Source: Planctomonas sp. JC2975 (GTDB taxonomy: Bacteria > Actinomycetota > Actinomycetes > Actinomycetales > Microbacteriaceae). Taken from it: a stretch of DNA of 64,000 nucleotides. The notes below the pieces were generated by a model. That model did no database searches and was not told the DNA's origin. It saw only the letters and a program-made list of their open reading frames with translations. The stretch spans positions 930,001 through 994,000 of the forward strand of contig NZ_JABEKS010000001.1 of NCBI RefSeq assembly GCF_012985205.1, written 5' to 3'. Shown here in pieces: positions 36,535 to 44,788 of the stretch; the first letter of the stretch is position 1, and every line of letters starts with the position of its first letter. Position numbers and translations under genes: made by a program.

Positions 36535-38541
36535 ATGGCACTTCCCATCACGCGTCGCACAGCACTCGGGCTCATCGGCGGAGCAGCGGGTGCGGCGCTG
36601 CTGCCCACCCTTCCCGCCGGGGCGGGGGCCGCCCATGCGGACGTTCCGCTCGGCACCGGACCCGACGTCACAGTCGTCGACAACGGCAGCACCGTGACGC
36701 TCGGCAACGGAATCGTTCAGTTCGACGTGGTCAAGTCCACTGCGGAGATCAAGAACCTCCACCTGGTGGGCAGCACGCTCGGCAACGAGGATGTCAACCT
36801 GCTCGGCGGATCCGCCGGGCACGGGTACACGACGTTCAACTACAACAACGTGTCAGCAGCCGGATCCGCGAAGAACGCCGTCTACAGCGTGATTTCGCAG
36901 ACGGCCGACCGGACCGAGATCTCGCTGCTCATCGACAATCCGGCCGTACTGCGGTTCTACCTGGACATCCGCATCGCGCTGGAGCGCGGAGCATCGGGAC
37001 TGCACTCGTACTGGATCGTCAAGTACACCGACGACATGCCGGACGGACTCGACTTCGCGCAGCTGCGCTACGCGTTCTCCGCGGACACCCCCGACTTCCA
37101 CTGGTTCGTCGTCGACGACGAGCGGGGCGTGCAGCAGCGGCCGCCGATCTCTGACCTGTCCCACTCCGTCACCCTGCAGGACACGACGTACGCACTGCCG
37201 GACGGATCCATCTGGTCGAAATACCAGAACGTCTCGAACCAGGAGGGCGACAACCACGTCTTCATGATCTCGAACGGCAGGGTCGGGCTGTCGCTGATCC
37301 AGGCCAGCAAGGAATCCTTCGGCGGCCCGACGCGTCAGGAACTCACCTGCCACGACTACTACGACGGGATGATCCTGCTCTGGCATCCGTTCACGTCGCA
37401 CTACGGAGAGGCGGACCTCGCACCGGACCGCGGCTGGGAGAAGGTCTACGGGCCGTTCTTCCTGCACGTGGGCGAGGCATCCGCTGCCGACGAGGAGTCG
37501 ACGGTCGCCGCGCTGTGGCGGGGCGCCAAGTCTGCTGCGGCGCAGCAGCGGGCGCAGTGGCCGTATGCCTGGATCGAGGACCCGGCGTATGCCGCCCACC
37601 AGCGATCCACGGTGAGCGGGAAGTTCACGGTGGCCGGCCTCGGAGCCGTGGACAACGGATGGGCCGTGCTCTACAAGGCGGAGCCGGACCGCGCCTACCA
37701 AGGCATCACGCTCGACGGATCCGACTGGCAGTATCTGGCGAAGGACTACATCTACTCGGCGAAGATCAGCGCTGGCGGGGTCTTCGAGATCCCGGCCGTG
37801 CGCCCAGGGACGTACACGCTGGCGGCGTTCACCAAGGGCGCGATGGGCGAATACCGGCGATCGAACATCACGGTCCCGGCATCCGGACACGTCGACATCG
37901 GCAACAACGTGTGGCATCCGGACCGCTTCGGGCCGACCCTGTGGCAGATCGGCACGGCCGATCGCTCGGCCGAGGAGTTCTACGTGCACGGAGGCAAGGA
38001 CGGATTCCGTCGCACACTGACGTGGCTCGAGTATCCGTACGAGTTCCCGAACGATGTCGACTTCACGGTGGGCGTGGACGATCCGGCGACGAAGTGGAAC
38101 TACTTCCATCCGATGCTGAAGACGCCAGGGACCCCCGCCCAGCTCGCGTGGCGCGGGACGACGGCCTCGACGGAGCTCACGGAGTGGAAAATCCGCTTCG
38201 ATGCGCATCGCTATCAGAGGGGAACGGCCTACCTGGACATCGCCCTCTCCGGCGACGCCTTCGGCGGGCTGAACCTCGCGCTGAACGGCGCGCCGATCGG
38301 GACGATCGATCCCGCACCCGGCGCACCGGGCGACAACTCGTCGTACCGCCTCACGATCAGGGCGATGTATCGGCGGGTGCCCACTATCACGTTCCCGGCC
38401 ACCCTCATCAAGGCCGGCGAGAATGTGCTCACCCTGACCACGGCGCACGCGCCGCAGGCGCCGACATCGGACAACTGGATGGCTCCCATCGGCGGTGTGA
38501 TGTACGACACCATCCGGCTCCAGGTCAACGAAGGCGCGTGA
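36535..38541 (+). CDS. TAT-exported polysaccharide lyase, family-4-like (rhamnogalacturonan lyase type)
   Basis: A 668-residue secreted protein. ITRRTALGLIGG at the N-terminus is a twin-arginine-type signal, followed by AHA-type cleavage near 36. The plan matches PL4 enzymes: a large beta-sandwich catalytic region (about 40-340), a carboxypeptidase-like/FnIII domain (about 370-450, VRPGTYTLAAFTKG) and a C-terminal CBM-like jelly roll (about 460-665). PL4 enzymes cleave rhamnogalacturonan I by beta-elimination. AAGGAGGAG precedes the ATG. A LacI-type operator suggests induction by plant cell-wall sugars. Confidence 0.85.
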   Translation: MALPITRRTALGLIGGAAGAALLPTLPAGAGAAHADVPLGTGPDVTVVDNGSTVTLGNGIVQFDVVKSTAEIKNLHLVGSTLGNEDVNLLGGSAGHGYTTFNYNNVSAAGSAKNAVYSVISQTADRTEISLLIDNPAVLRFYLDIRIALERGASGLHSYWIVKYTDDMPDGLDFAQLRYAFSADTPDFHWFVVDDERGVQQRPPISDLSHSVTLQDTTYALPDGSIWSKYQNVSNQEGDNHVFMISNGRVGLSLIQASKESFGGPTRQELTCHDYYDGMILLWHPFTSHYGEADLAPDRGWEKVYGPFFLHVGEASAADEESTVAALWRGAKSAAAQQRAQWPYAWIEDPAYAAHQRSTVSGKFTVAGLGAVDNGWAVLYKAEPDRAYQGITLDGSDWQYLAKDYIYSAKISAGGVFEIPAVRPGTYTLAAFTKGAMGEYRRSNITVPASGHVDIGNNVWHPDRFGPTLWQIGTADRSAEEFYVHGGKDGFRRTLTWLEYPYEFPNDVDFTVGVDDPATKWNYFHPMLKTPGTPAQLAWRGTTASTELTEWKIRFDAHRYQRGTAYLDIALSGDAFGGLNLALNGAPIGTIDPAPGAPGDNSSYRLTIRAMYRRVPTITFPATLIKAGENVLTLTTAHAPQAPTSDNWMAPIGGVMYDTIRLQVNEGA

Positions 38542-38578
38542 GCGCGTAGCTCAGCCCGGTCACGGGAAACGCACCTCT

Positions 38579-38623
38579 GACGATGTGCCGTGAGGACCTC
38601 AAATATCCTCACGGCACATCGTC
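38579..38623 (+). terminator. Terminator of the lyase gene
   Basis: A perfect 18-bp stem (38579-38596 with 38606-38623), 9-nt AT-rich loop, 37 nt after the stop. No T-tract. Confidence 0.75.
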
Positions 38624-38652
38624 GAATCGCCGGGCCGGAGTCGCCGAGAAGC

Positions 38653-38848
38653 AGGCATCCTCGCTCCAAGGAGCGGGCACCGCCGCGGAGCAATGGGCAA
38701 CCTCGCACGAAGGAACGGGCACCCTCGGGCGGGGAGATGGGCACCCTCAAGCGCAGAAACGGGCACCCTCGGGCGAAGAAACGGGCACCCTCGAGCGGAG
38801 GAACGGGCACCCTCGGGGGGAGGAACGGGCACCCTCGGGGGAAGGGAT
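38653..38848. repeat. 22-nt tandem repeat array downstream of the lyase gene
   Basis: Seven regular 22-nt units at 38695-38848 (starts every 22 nt: 38695, 38717, 38739, 38761, 38783, 38805, 38827), preceded by two diverged units from 38653. The consensus is GGGCACCCTCGGGCGRAGRAAC. There are no spacers between units. The period is not a multiple of three, so all frames stay open and spurious reading frames appear on both strands. The array ends 10 nt before the stop of the ZIP transporter gene. Confidence 0.93.
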
Positions 38849-38858
38849 GGGACTGGCG

Positions 38859-39650
38859 CTAGGCGCCTGCGGCGGCGACCACGGCATCCGTCGCGAAACC
38901 GGCGATGAGGCCGGCGAAGATGCACCACGTCACGAGGACCTTGAGGTTCGCGCGTCTGGCGACCGCGAGCAACTCGATGATGACGTAGAGGATCGATCCG
39001 GCGGCCAGGCCGAGGAACGCGATCGAGAGCACGGCACTGGCGAAGAACTGCCCGACGACCGTTCCGACGAACGTAGGACCGCCGCCGATGACGCCGAGGA
39101 GCACCAGATAGGACCAGGACGGCCGGGTTCCGGTGAGCGGGGCGACGATGCCGAAGCCCTCCGTGGCGTTGTGCAGGCCGAATCCGATGATGAGCAGCAC
39201 GGCGAACGCCAGCTGACCGGTCGCCGCCGCCGTGCCGATCGCGAGGCCCTCCGCGAAGTTGTGCAGGCCGATACCGACGGCGATGGTCATCGCGAGGCGC
39301 CGTGATGCCGCGGCAGGATCCGCTGTCCCCTCCGCCGATGCCGCTTCGATGCTGCGGCGCGAGCGTCGGTCGACGTAGACCAGACCGAGCAGCCCGATGC
39401 CGATGCAGCCGGCCATGAGCAACCCTTGCAGGATCGCCGGCCAGAGTTGATGCGAGGAGAGCGCCGCGTCGACCGGTTCCCACGCCTGGGAGAGCACGTC
39501 CCACAGCAGGAACAGCAGGATGCCGACAGCCACCGCATTGAGCGCGGTCTTCAGCCGCACGGCGTCGGCGCGCAACATGCCGAGCGGGAGGCCCAGGAAG
39601 ATCGTCAGGCCGGCGACGGCGCCGAGAGCGGCGACACCCAGTGGGGACAA
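38859..39650 (-). CDS. ZIP-family metal transporter
   Basis: A 263-residue membrane protein with about eight membrane segments. The ZIP metal path motifs GLHNFAEGLAIG (TM4) and GLHNATEGFGI (TM5) are present. It should import Zn2+, Fe2+ or Mn2+. The start appears to be TTG at 39650 with a GGAAAGAGA stretch upstream. A DtxR/IdeR-like box lies 120 nt upstream, so iron or manganese control is likely. Confidence 0.9.
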   Translation of the reverse strand: MSPLGVAALGAVAGLTIFLGLPLGMLRADAVRLKTALNAVAVGILLFLLWDVLSQAWEPVDAALSSHQLWPAILQGLLMAGCIGIGLLGLVYVDRRSRRSIEAASAEGTADPAAASRRLAMTIAVGIGLHNFAEGLAIGTAAATGQLAFAVLLIIGFGLHNATEGFGIVAPLTGTRPSWSYLVLLGVIGGGPTFVGTVVGQFFASAVLSIAFLGLAAGSILYVIIELLAVARRANLKVLVTWCIFAGLIAGFATDAVVAAAGA

Positions 39651-39770
39651 TCGTGTCTCTTTCCGATGAGGGGACGGGAGGCGCGCGGAGCCGCTGCGAA
39701 CGGACGCGCGAGACGAACCGGCGGTCGAGGCGGCAGCACGAGTCGACGAGCGAACTGCGCCAGCCGGAGC

Positions 39771-39789
39771 AAAGCTTAGCCTTACCTCA
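39771..39789 (-). promoter_or_regulatory. DtxR/IdeR-like iron box upstream of ZIP gene
   Basis: Minus-strand TGAGGTAAGGCTAAGCTTT agrees at 14 of 19 positions with the DtxR/IdeR consensus as I recall it (TTAGGTTAGSCTAACCTAA). It lies between the ZIP gene and the divergent glycopolymer gene and could act on either; the ZIP gene is the natural target. Confidence 0.6.
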
Positions 39790-39960
39790 TCCGGTGTCGT
39801 CCAGTGCGGGTTTCGCGATCACCGAAGGGTCGTAACGGCGCGGCCGTCGCGCGACGTACCGTATGAGCAGACGCGCTGCGAGGCATCCATTCGGTCCGGG
39901 GGGACGTGTGATCCTTAGTGGATTCTTGGCGCGGCTCGAACAGACTCTCGGGCCTAGGTC

Positions 39961-39992
39961 GTGTCCGATGATTGCCAGCAGTCATCGGACAC
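39961..39992 (+). repeat. 11-bp inverted repeat upstream of the fused transferase gene
   Basis: GTGTCCGATGA (39961-39971) pairs perfectly with 39982-39992 across a 10-nt loop. It would cover the first codons if translation began at GTG 39961, which argues for the downstream start. Part of the sequence recurs at 44768. Confidence 0.6.
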
Positions 39993-40020
39993 TGCTACGA
40001 GCATCGCTCAGGAGTCGCCT

Positions 40021-42534
40021 GTGAAGTCACCCATCGCCCGCATCCGCCGACAAGCCAGAAAGGTGCGTCGTGCCGCGCAATACGACTGGCACGCGTTCTG
40101 GCGCAAGCAGCCCATCCGCCTCGGCACCGTCGTGTACGAGTCGTTCTCGGGCAACGGCGCGCTGTGCAATCCGGAGGCGATCTTCCGCGGGCTGGTGGCC
40201 GATCCGGAGTTCGCGGAGTTCGAGCACCTCTGGGTGATCGCGGATGCCCACTCCGCCCCCGAACTGCAGCGTGAGTTCGCCGGGGATTCGCGTGTGCACT
40301 TCCTTCGGTATCGGAGCCGGGCCTATTACCGAGCCCTGGCCACCAGCCAGTACCTGGTCAACAACGCGACGTTCCCGTCCGAGTTCAGCAAGCGAAGCGG
40401 ACAGGTCTACCTCAACACGTGGCACGGAACACCGCTCAAGCACATGGGCTTCGACATGCCGGAGGGCGCGCTCGACTCCGCGAACACACTGCGCAACTTC
40501 CTCGCAGCGGACTACCTGCTCGCCGCCAACGACTTCATGGCCGAGGGCATGTACGAGAGCGCCTACCGGCTCGCCAACATCTACTCCGGTCGGATCATCA
40601 CAGAGGGATACCCCAGGATCGACCGGCAGCGCCTGGATGCCGCAGCCATCGACCGGGCGCGGGCGGCGCTTCGCACTGCCGGCCTGGAGATGGAGGGCCG
40701 GGGAGTCGTGCTGTACGCGCCGACCTGGCACGGCGACTCGTTCAGCGATCCGGAAGACGACGTCGATCAGCTCATCGAGGACGTGCACAGCCTGCAAGCG
40801 GCGATCGGATCCGAGTACGCGGTGCTGCTGAAGACGCACCAGATCGTGCACGGCTTCGCGGCGTCGCGGCCGGAGCTGCGGCGCATCCTCGTTCCCAATT
40901 CACTGCCGACGAACGTGATCCTCGGCGTCTCGGACGGCCTGATCACGGACTACTCGTCGATCTTCTTCGACTACCTCGCCACTGGACGGCCGATCGTGTT
41001 CTACACGCCGGACGCCGGCGACTACTCCGAGACCAGGGGCACGTACTTCCCGCCCGAGGAGCTGCCCGGCCCTGTGGCCGAGAATGCCGCTTCCGCCGGA
41101 CGCAGCATGGCGGGCCTGCTGAGCTGCGGCTGCCAGGCGGAACGCTACGCGGAGTGGCAGGAACGCTTCACCCCGTACGACGACGGCACAGCGACGCGTC
41201 GCGTGATCGACATCGTCTTCAAGGGCCTGACGGAGGGGCGCAATGTGCGCGCTGCCCGCCGCGACGGACGCAAACGTCTCCTCTTGTTCATCGGAGGCAT
41301 GCGCTCGAACGGCATCACCACGGCGGCGATGAACCTCCTCGCCGGGATCGACCACGATCGCTACGACGTGACTGCGCTGATCCCGTACTCCCGACGAGGC
41401 TGGCACCGGGCCAACCAGGCGCTCATCCCGCCCGAGGTGCGTCAGATCTTCCGCATCGGCGGCATGAACGGCAGCAAGCTCGTGCACGCGCGTCGCAAGT
41501 GGGAGGAGCGGCGCGGAGACGTCGACCTGCACAACGACCCGCAGGGATACAAGTCGCTGTGGGACGACGAATGGGCCCGCGTCTTCGGGGGCGCGCGCTT
41601 CGACTGGGTGGCGGATTTCAGCGGCTACAGCCCGTTCTGGGCCACTCTGCTGCTGCACTCGCCGCAGGCCCCGCGAGCGATGTGGCTGCACAACGAGATG
41701 GCGGCGGACCGCAACCGGGAGGTGAACGGCAAACGGCGCATGCTGCGCAGCCTCGGCCGGGTGTTCGCCCTGTACGGGTCGTACGACGAGCTCGTGTCGG
41801 TATCCCCTCGGCTCACTGAGCTCAACAGCCGGGAGCTCGCCGAGTTCGCGCCCGCCGAGCGCTTCGTGACGGTGCGGAACCTGCCCAATGTGGACCGCGT
41901 GCTGGAGGGGATGCGTCAGCCGCTGACCGAGTTGGACGGGCATCCGCTCGATCCGGAGACCGAAGAGGTGCTGATGCCCGAGTGGGTGGACCGGCTCAAC
42001 GAGCACCGCGGCAGCTGGTTCGTCACCGTCGGACGTCTGTCGCCGGAGAAGAATCACGCCCGATTGATCGAAGCGTTCGCTCAGGTGCACGCAAAGCGGC
42101 CGGACACCAGCTTGCTGATCGTCGGCACCGGTCCCCTCCGCGATGCGCTGCAGGATCAGATCGACGGCCTCGGTCTCCAGGATGCCGTGACGCTTACCGG
42201 TGCTTACCAGAACCCGTTCGCGATCATGGCCGCGGCCGACTGCTTCGTGCTGTCCAGCGTCTACGAGGGTCAGCCCATGGTGCTGCTCGAGGCTGCGGTC
42301 TGCCGGCTTCCGATCGTGTCGACTGCGTTCTCGTCCGTACACGATGCGCTGCCGTCCGGGTCCATCCACGTCGTCGGCCAGAGCGATGAGGCGCTCGCCG
42401 ATGGCCTGCGCGCCTATCTGGACGGCGCCGTGCCGCCCAGCGCCCTTGACGCCGACGCGTACAGGGCCGAGGTGGCAAGGGAGTTCGCCGCTGTCGCGGA
42501 TGCAGGGGCGGGTGTTGCACCTGGCACGAGGTGA
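40021..42534 (+). CDS. Fused glycerophosphotransferase / GT4 glycosyltransferase for wall glycopolymer
   Basis: An 837-residue two-domain cytoplasmic enzyme. The N-terminal half is TagF/TagB-like: NTWHGTPLKHMG, YAPTWHGDSF, LLKTHQIVHG and ITDYSSIFFDY mark the CDP-glycerol transferase fold (about 30-410). The C-terminal half is a GT-B glycosyltransferase of family 4: GRLSPEKNHARLIEAF and SSVYEGQPMVLLEA (about 420-825). One protein could thus add an alcohol-phosphate and a sugar alternately. The GTG at 40021 has AGGAG 6 nt upstream; the GTG at 39961 has a hairpin over it. Confidence 0.88.
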   Translation: MKSPIARIRRQARKVRRAAQYDWHAFWRKQPIRLGTVVYESFSGNGALCNPEAIFRGLVADPEFAEFEHLWVIADAHSAPELQREFAGDSRVHFLRYRSRAYYRALATSQYLVNNATFPSEFSKRSGQVYLNTWHGTPLKHMGFDMPEGALDSANTLRNFLAADYLLAANDFMAEGMYESAYRLANIYSGRIITEGYPRIDRQRLDAAAIDRARAALRTAGLEMEGRGVVLYAPTWHGDSFSDPEDDVDQLIEDVHSLQAAIGSEYAVLLKTHQIVHGFAASRPELRRILVPNSLPTNVILGVSDGLITDYSSIFFDYLATGRPIVFYTPDAGDYSETRGTYFPPEELPGPVAENAASAGRSMAGLLSCGCQAERYAEWQERFTPYDDGTATRRVIDIVFKGLTEGRNVRAARRDGRKRLLLFIGGMRSNGITTAAMNLLAGIDHDRYDVTALIPYSRRGWHRANQALIPPEVRQIFRIGGMNGSKLVHARRKWEERRGDVDLHNDPQGYKSLWDDEWARVFGGARFDWVADFSGYSPFWATLLLHSPQAPRAMWLHNEMAADRNREVNGKRRMLRSLGRVFALYGSYDELVSVSPRLTELNSRELAEFAPAERFVTVRNLPNVDRVLEGMRQPLTELDGHPLDPETEEVLMPEWVDRLNEHRGSWFVTVGRLSPEKNHARLIEAFAQVHAKRPDTSLLIVGTGPLRDALQDQIDGLGLQDAVTLTGAYQNPFAIMAAADCFVLSSVYEGQPMVLLEAAVCRLPIVSTAFSSVHDALPSGSIHVVGQSDEALADGLRAYLDGAVPPSALDADAYRAEVAREFAAVADAGAGVAPGTR

Positions 42535-42540
42535 GGCACG

Positions 42541-42780
42541 ATGCGCGAGCTCCGGCATCGCATGCCGATCGCCCTTGCCGGAGCGGTACTCGTCGCTCTG
42601 GCTGCATGGTCGCGCGTGCATCCGGGGGTGCATTTCCCGACCGATGTCGCGGCATCCGTGCTTCTGACAGGCTCCGTGGCGTGCATCGTGATACCTCTGA
42701 TCGTGAACGTCGCGCTACCGCAGTCGCGCAGCGCGAGACGAGCCCAGGCAGAAGGTGCGACAGATGACGGCGGCGACTAA
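42541..42780 (+). pseudogene. PAP2-phosphatase C-terminal remnant, still an open and coupled frame
   Basis: A 79-residue frame. SRVHPGVHFPTD fits motif 3 of PAP2 phosphatases (SR-x5-H-x3-D), followed by a membrane segment (VLLTGSVACIVIPLIVNV). Motifs 1 and 2 and the first four or so membrane segments are missing, so it cannot be an active PAP2 enzyme. Yet it has a GAGGTGAGG site, begins 6 nt after the upstream stop and overlaps the response-regulator gene by 17 nt. It may be a decayed gene kept for coupling or a recruited small membrane protein. Confidence 0.65.
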
Positions 42781-43450
42781 CGACAGCACGGAACCCCGCC
42801 AGTTCCTGCTCCTCGTCGAGGACGACCTCAAGCTGGGTCCACTCATGGCGAAGGTTCTGCAGGCATCGTTCGACGTCGAGCTGATCGCCGACGGCGGCAA
42901 GGCCTACGAACGCGCGCTCAGCGGCGACCACGACGTGCTCGTGGTCGATCGCCGACTGCCGACGCTCGACGGTCTCAGCATCGTGCGCAAGCTGCGGCAG
43001 GCGCGCGTGGTGACGCCCATCCTCATGCTCACGGCGCTCGGCACGACCGCCGACAAGGTCGACGGTCTCGACGCCGGCGCGAACGACTACCTCGTCAAGC
43101 CGTTCGAGTACGACGAGCTGCTCGCGCGCCTGAGGGCGCTCACCCGGCGCTTCGATCCGCAGGGCACAGGCCTCCCGGTCGGCGAGTGGACCTTCTTCCC
43201 CGACGACGCCTGCATCTACTCGCCGCACATCGGTCGCATCCTGCTGACGCCCCGCGAGTCGGCACTGCTGCGCCTGTTCGCCGAGAACCCGGAGCGCACG
43301 TACACGCGTGAGCAGATCCTCCGCACCGTCTTCAGCGCCGAAGACCAGCCGGGCACCGTCGACACGTACGTGCACTACCTGCGACGCAAGACCGACAAGG
43401 ACGTCGTGCTCACCGTTCGACGCAAGGGCTACCGGCTGGGCCAACTATGA
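42764..43450 (+). CDS. OmpR-family response regulator
   Basis: A 228-residue two-component regulator. The receiver domain has the acidic pair ED at 19-21, phospho-acceptor Asp62 (VVDRRLP), the switch Thr in LTALGT and Lys in VKPFEY. The C-terminal winged helix (about 135-228, ending RRKGYRLGQL) binds DNA. It overlaps both the PAP2 remnant upstream and the kinase downstream (ATGA), so all are one operon. Confidence 0.95.
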   Translation: MTAATNDSTEPRQFLLLVEDDLKLGPLMAKVLQASFDVELIADGGKAYERALSGDHDVLVVDRRLPTLDGLSIVRKLRQARVVTPILMLTALGTTADKVDGLDAGANDYLVKPFEYDELLARLRALTRRFDPQGTGLPVGEWTFFPDDACIYSPHIGRILLTPRESALLRLFAENPERTYTREQILRTVFSAEDQPGTVDTYVHYLRRKTDKDVVLTVRRKGYRLGQL

Positions 43451-44445
43451 GAGCACGACGGGCCCGTGACCACGGAGCGGATGCCGCGGCCATCGCCCGC
43501 GCATCCCGTGCGGTCACGGCGCAGATCACCATCGCGGCGGCCGCGATCGTCGTGCTCGTGGTCGTGCTGTCCGTCGCCTTCATCTTCGACCAGTCGCAGC
43601 CCAGCGAGCTGCTGGAGAAGCCGGCACCAGGCGAGACGAAGATCTATGTCGACGCGGACGACATGCTCATCGCCCTCATCGTCGTCGGCATCATCGCCAT
43701 CTTCCTCGCCGGACTGCTGAGCTGGGTGATCGCACGTCGCGCCGTTCGGCCCCTCGGCGAGGCGCTGCGGATGCAGCGGACCTTCGTCGCGGATGCCAGC
43801 CATGAGTTGCGCACGCCCGTCGCCGTGGTCGCCGCGCGGGTCGAATTGCTGCGGCAGGAGCTCGACGCCGGGGACGATCCGACCCAGAACCTCACCGAGC
43901 TGCGCCAGGACGTGAGCCTCCTCAGCGACGTGATCACGGATCTGCTGATCGCCGCCACTCCCCCTGCCGACGCGGAGAAGCGGACTCCGACGGACGTGGT
44001 CGCCATCGCCGAGTCCACCATCGCGGATCTGCAGGTGATCGCGACCGGCCGGAACGTCGCGGTACGCCTGGATGCCGCTCCCGGCATCACCACTCCGGTT
44101 CCGCCCACCACCCTGCGGCGCTGCATCGTCGCCCTCGTCGACAACGCGGTCGGGCACTCGCCTGCAGGCGGAACGGTCCGCGTGGCCGTCGCGCCGGCCA
44201 GGGATCGCGCATCCTTCGCCGTATCGGTGCGGGACGAAGGATCGGGCATCATCGGGATCGACAGCCGTCGCCTGTTCGACAGGTTCGCACGAGGCGCCGA
44301 CGCGACGTCCGGCGGCGAGCGCAGCGGCTTCGGCATCGGACTCGCGCTCGTGCGCGACATCGCCGATCGCTATGACGGACGCATCGAGGTGACGGACACG
44401 TCGTCTGCCGGGACCACGTTCACCCTGACCCTCCCGCGCCTCTGA
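43447..44445 (+). CDS. Sensor histidine kinase
   Basis: A 332-residue membrane kinase. Two membrane segments (about 22-44 and 72-94) flank a short extracytoplasmic loop of about 27 residues. The H-box is VADASHELRTPVA (His near 119), the N-box LVDNAVGHS, and the G boxes DEGSGI and GFGIGLALV. There is almost no sensor domain, so it probably senses the membrane itself or a partner. Phosphorylates the adjacent OmpR-type regulator. Confidence 0.95.
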   Translation: MRARRARDHGADAAAIARASRAVTAQITIAAAAIVVLVVVLSVAFIFDQSQPSELLEKPAPGETKIYVDADDMLIALIVVGIIAIFLAGLLSWVIARRAVRPLGEALRMQRTFVADASHELRTPVAVVAARVELLRQELDAGDDPTQNLTELRQDVSLLSDVITDLLIAATPPADAEKRTPTDVVAIAESTIADLQVIATGRNVAVRLDAAPGITTPVPPTTLRRCIVALVDNAVGHSPAGGTVRVAVAPARDRASFAVSVRDEGSGIIGIDSRRLFDRFARGADATSGGERSGFGIGLALVRDIADRYDGRIEVTDTSSAGTTFTLTLPRL

Positions 44446-44621
44446 GGACCTCTCCGCAGCCACGTGCGGTCGAAATCGCATCCGTCACGGGTGAGAACTC
44501 GAGACGACGACCCCACTGCACCCTCGCGCGTCTGAGACTGCAGACAGGGACCGGCGTTCTGGGACGAATCTGGGAGCCCGGCGCCGACCGTTGACTGCAA
44601 GAACGCGGATTGGAGCCGGCT

Positions 44622-44771
44622 ATGCAGGCGAAATGGGCCACCGGTGTCGGAGTGGTGAGCGCATCCGTCCTCGCCACCGCACTCTTCTGCGGACTCGCTC
44701 TGCTCGGCAACGAGGCGAGGCTGCGCAACGACGAGTGGTCGCCAGACGAACCGGACGGCGCCGACGACTAG
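44622..44771 (+). CDS. Small single-span membrane protein (49 aa)
   Basis: ATG with GGAG 7 nt upstream. MQAKWATGVGV leads into one membrane segment (SVLATALFCGLALLG) and an acidic tail (SPDEPDGADD). It follows the kinase gene by 176 nt and converges with the PAP2 gene. Function unknown; a regulator of the kinase is one possibility. Confidence 0.55.
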   Translation: MQAKWATGVGVVSASVLATALFCGLALLGNEARLRNDEWSPDEPDGADD

Positions 44772-44788
44772 GTCGTGTCCGACCGGAC

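Noticed and set aside
36853-38448. 531-residue minus-strand frame
   Set aside because: Antisense to the polysaccharide lyase; Arg/Val/Asp-rich shadow.
36178-38848. Repeat arrays as CRISPR
   Set aside because: Units are directly abutting with no unique spacers, they drift in sequence and no cas genes are in the window.
38229-38905. Several repeat-containing frames on both strands over the 22-nt array
   Set aside because: All six frames stay open through a 22-nt repeat; none has a ribosome site or extends sensibly.
39961-40020. GTG 39961 as start of the fused transferase
   Set aside because: An 11-bp inverted repeat covers it and there is no ribosome site; GTG 40021 has AGGAG.
40900-42633. 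577-residue minus-strand frame
   Set aside because: Antisense to the fused transferase, which has clear motifs.
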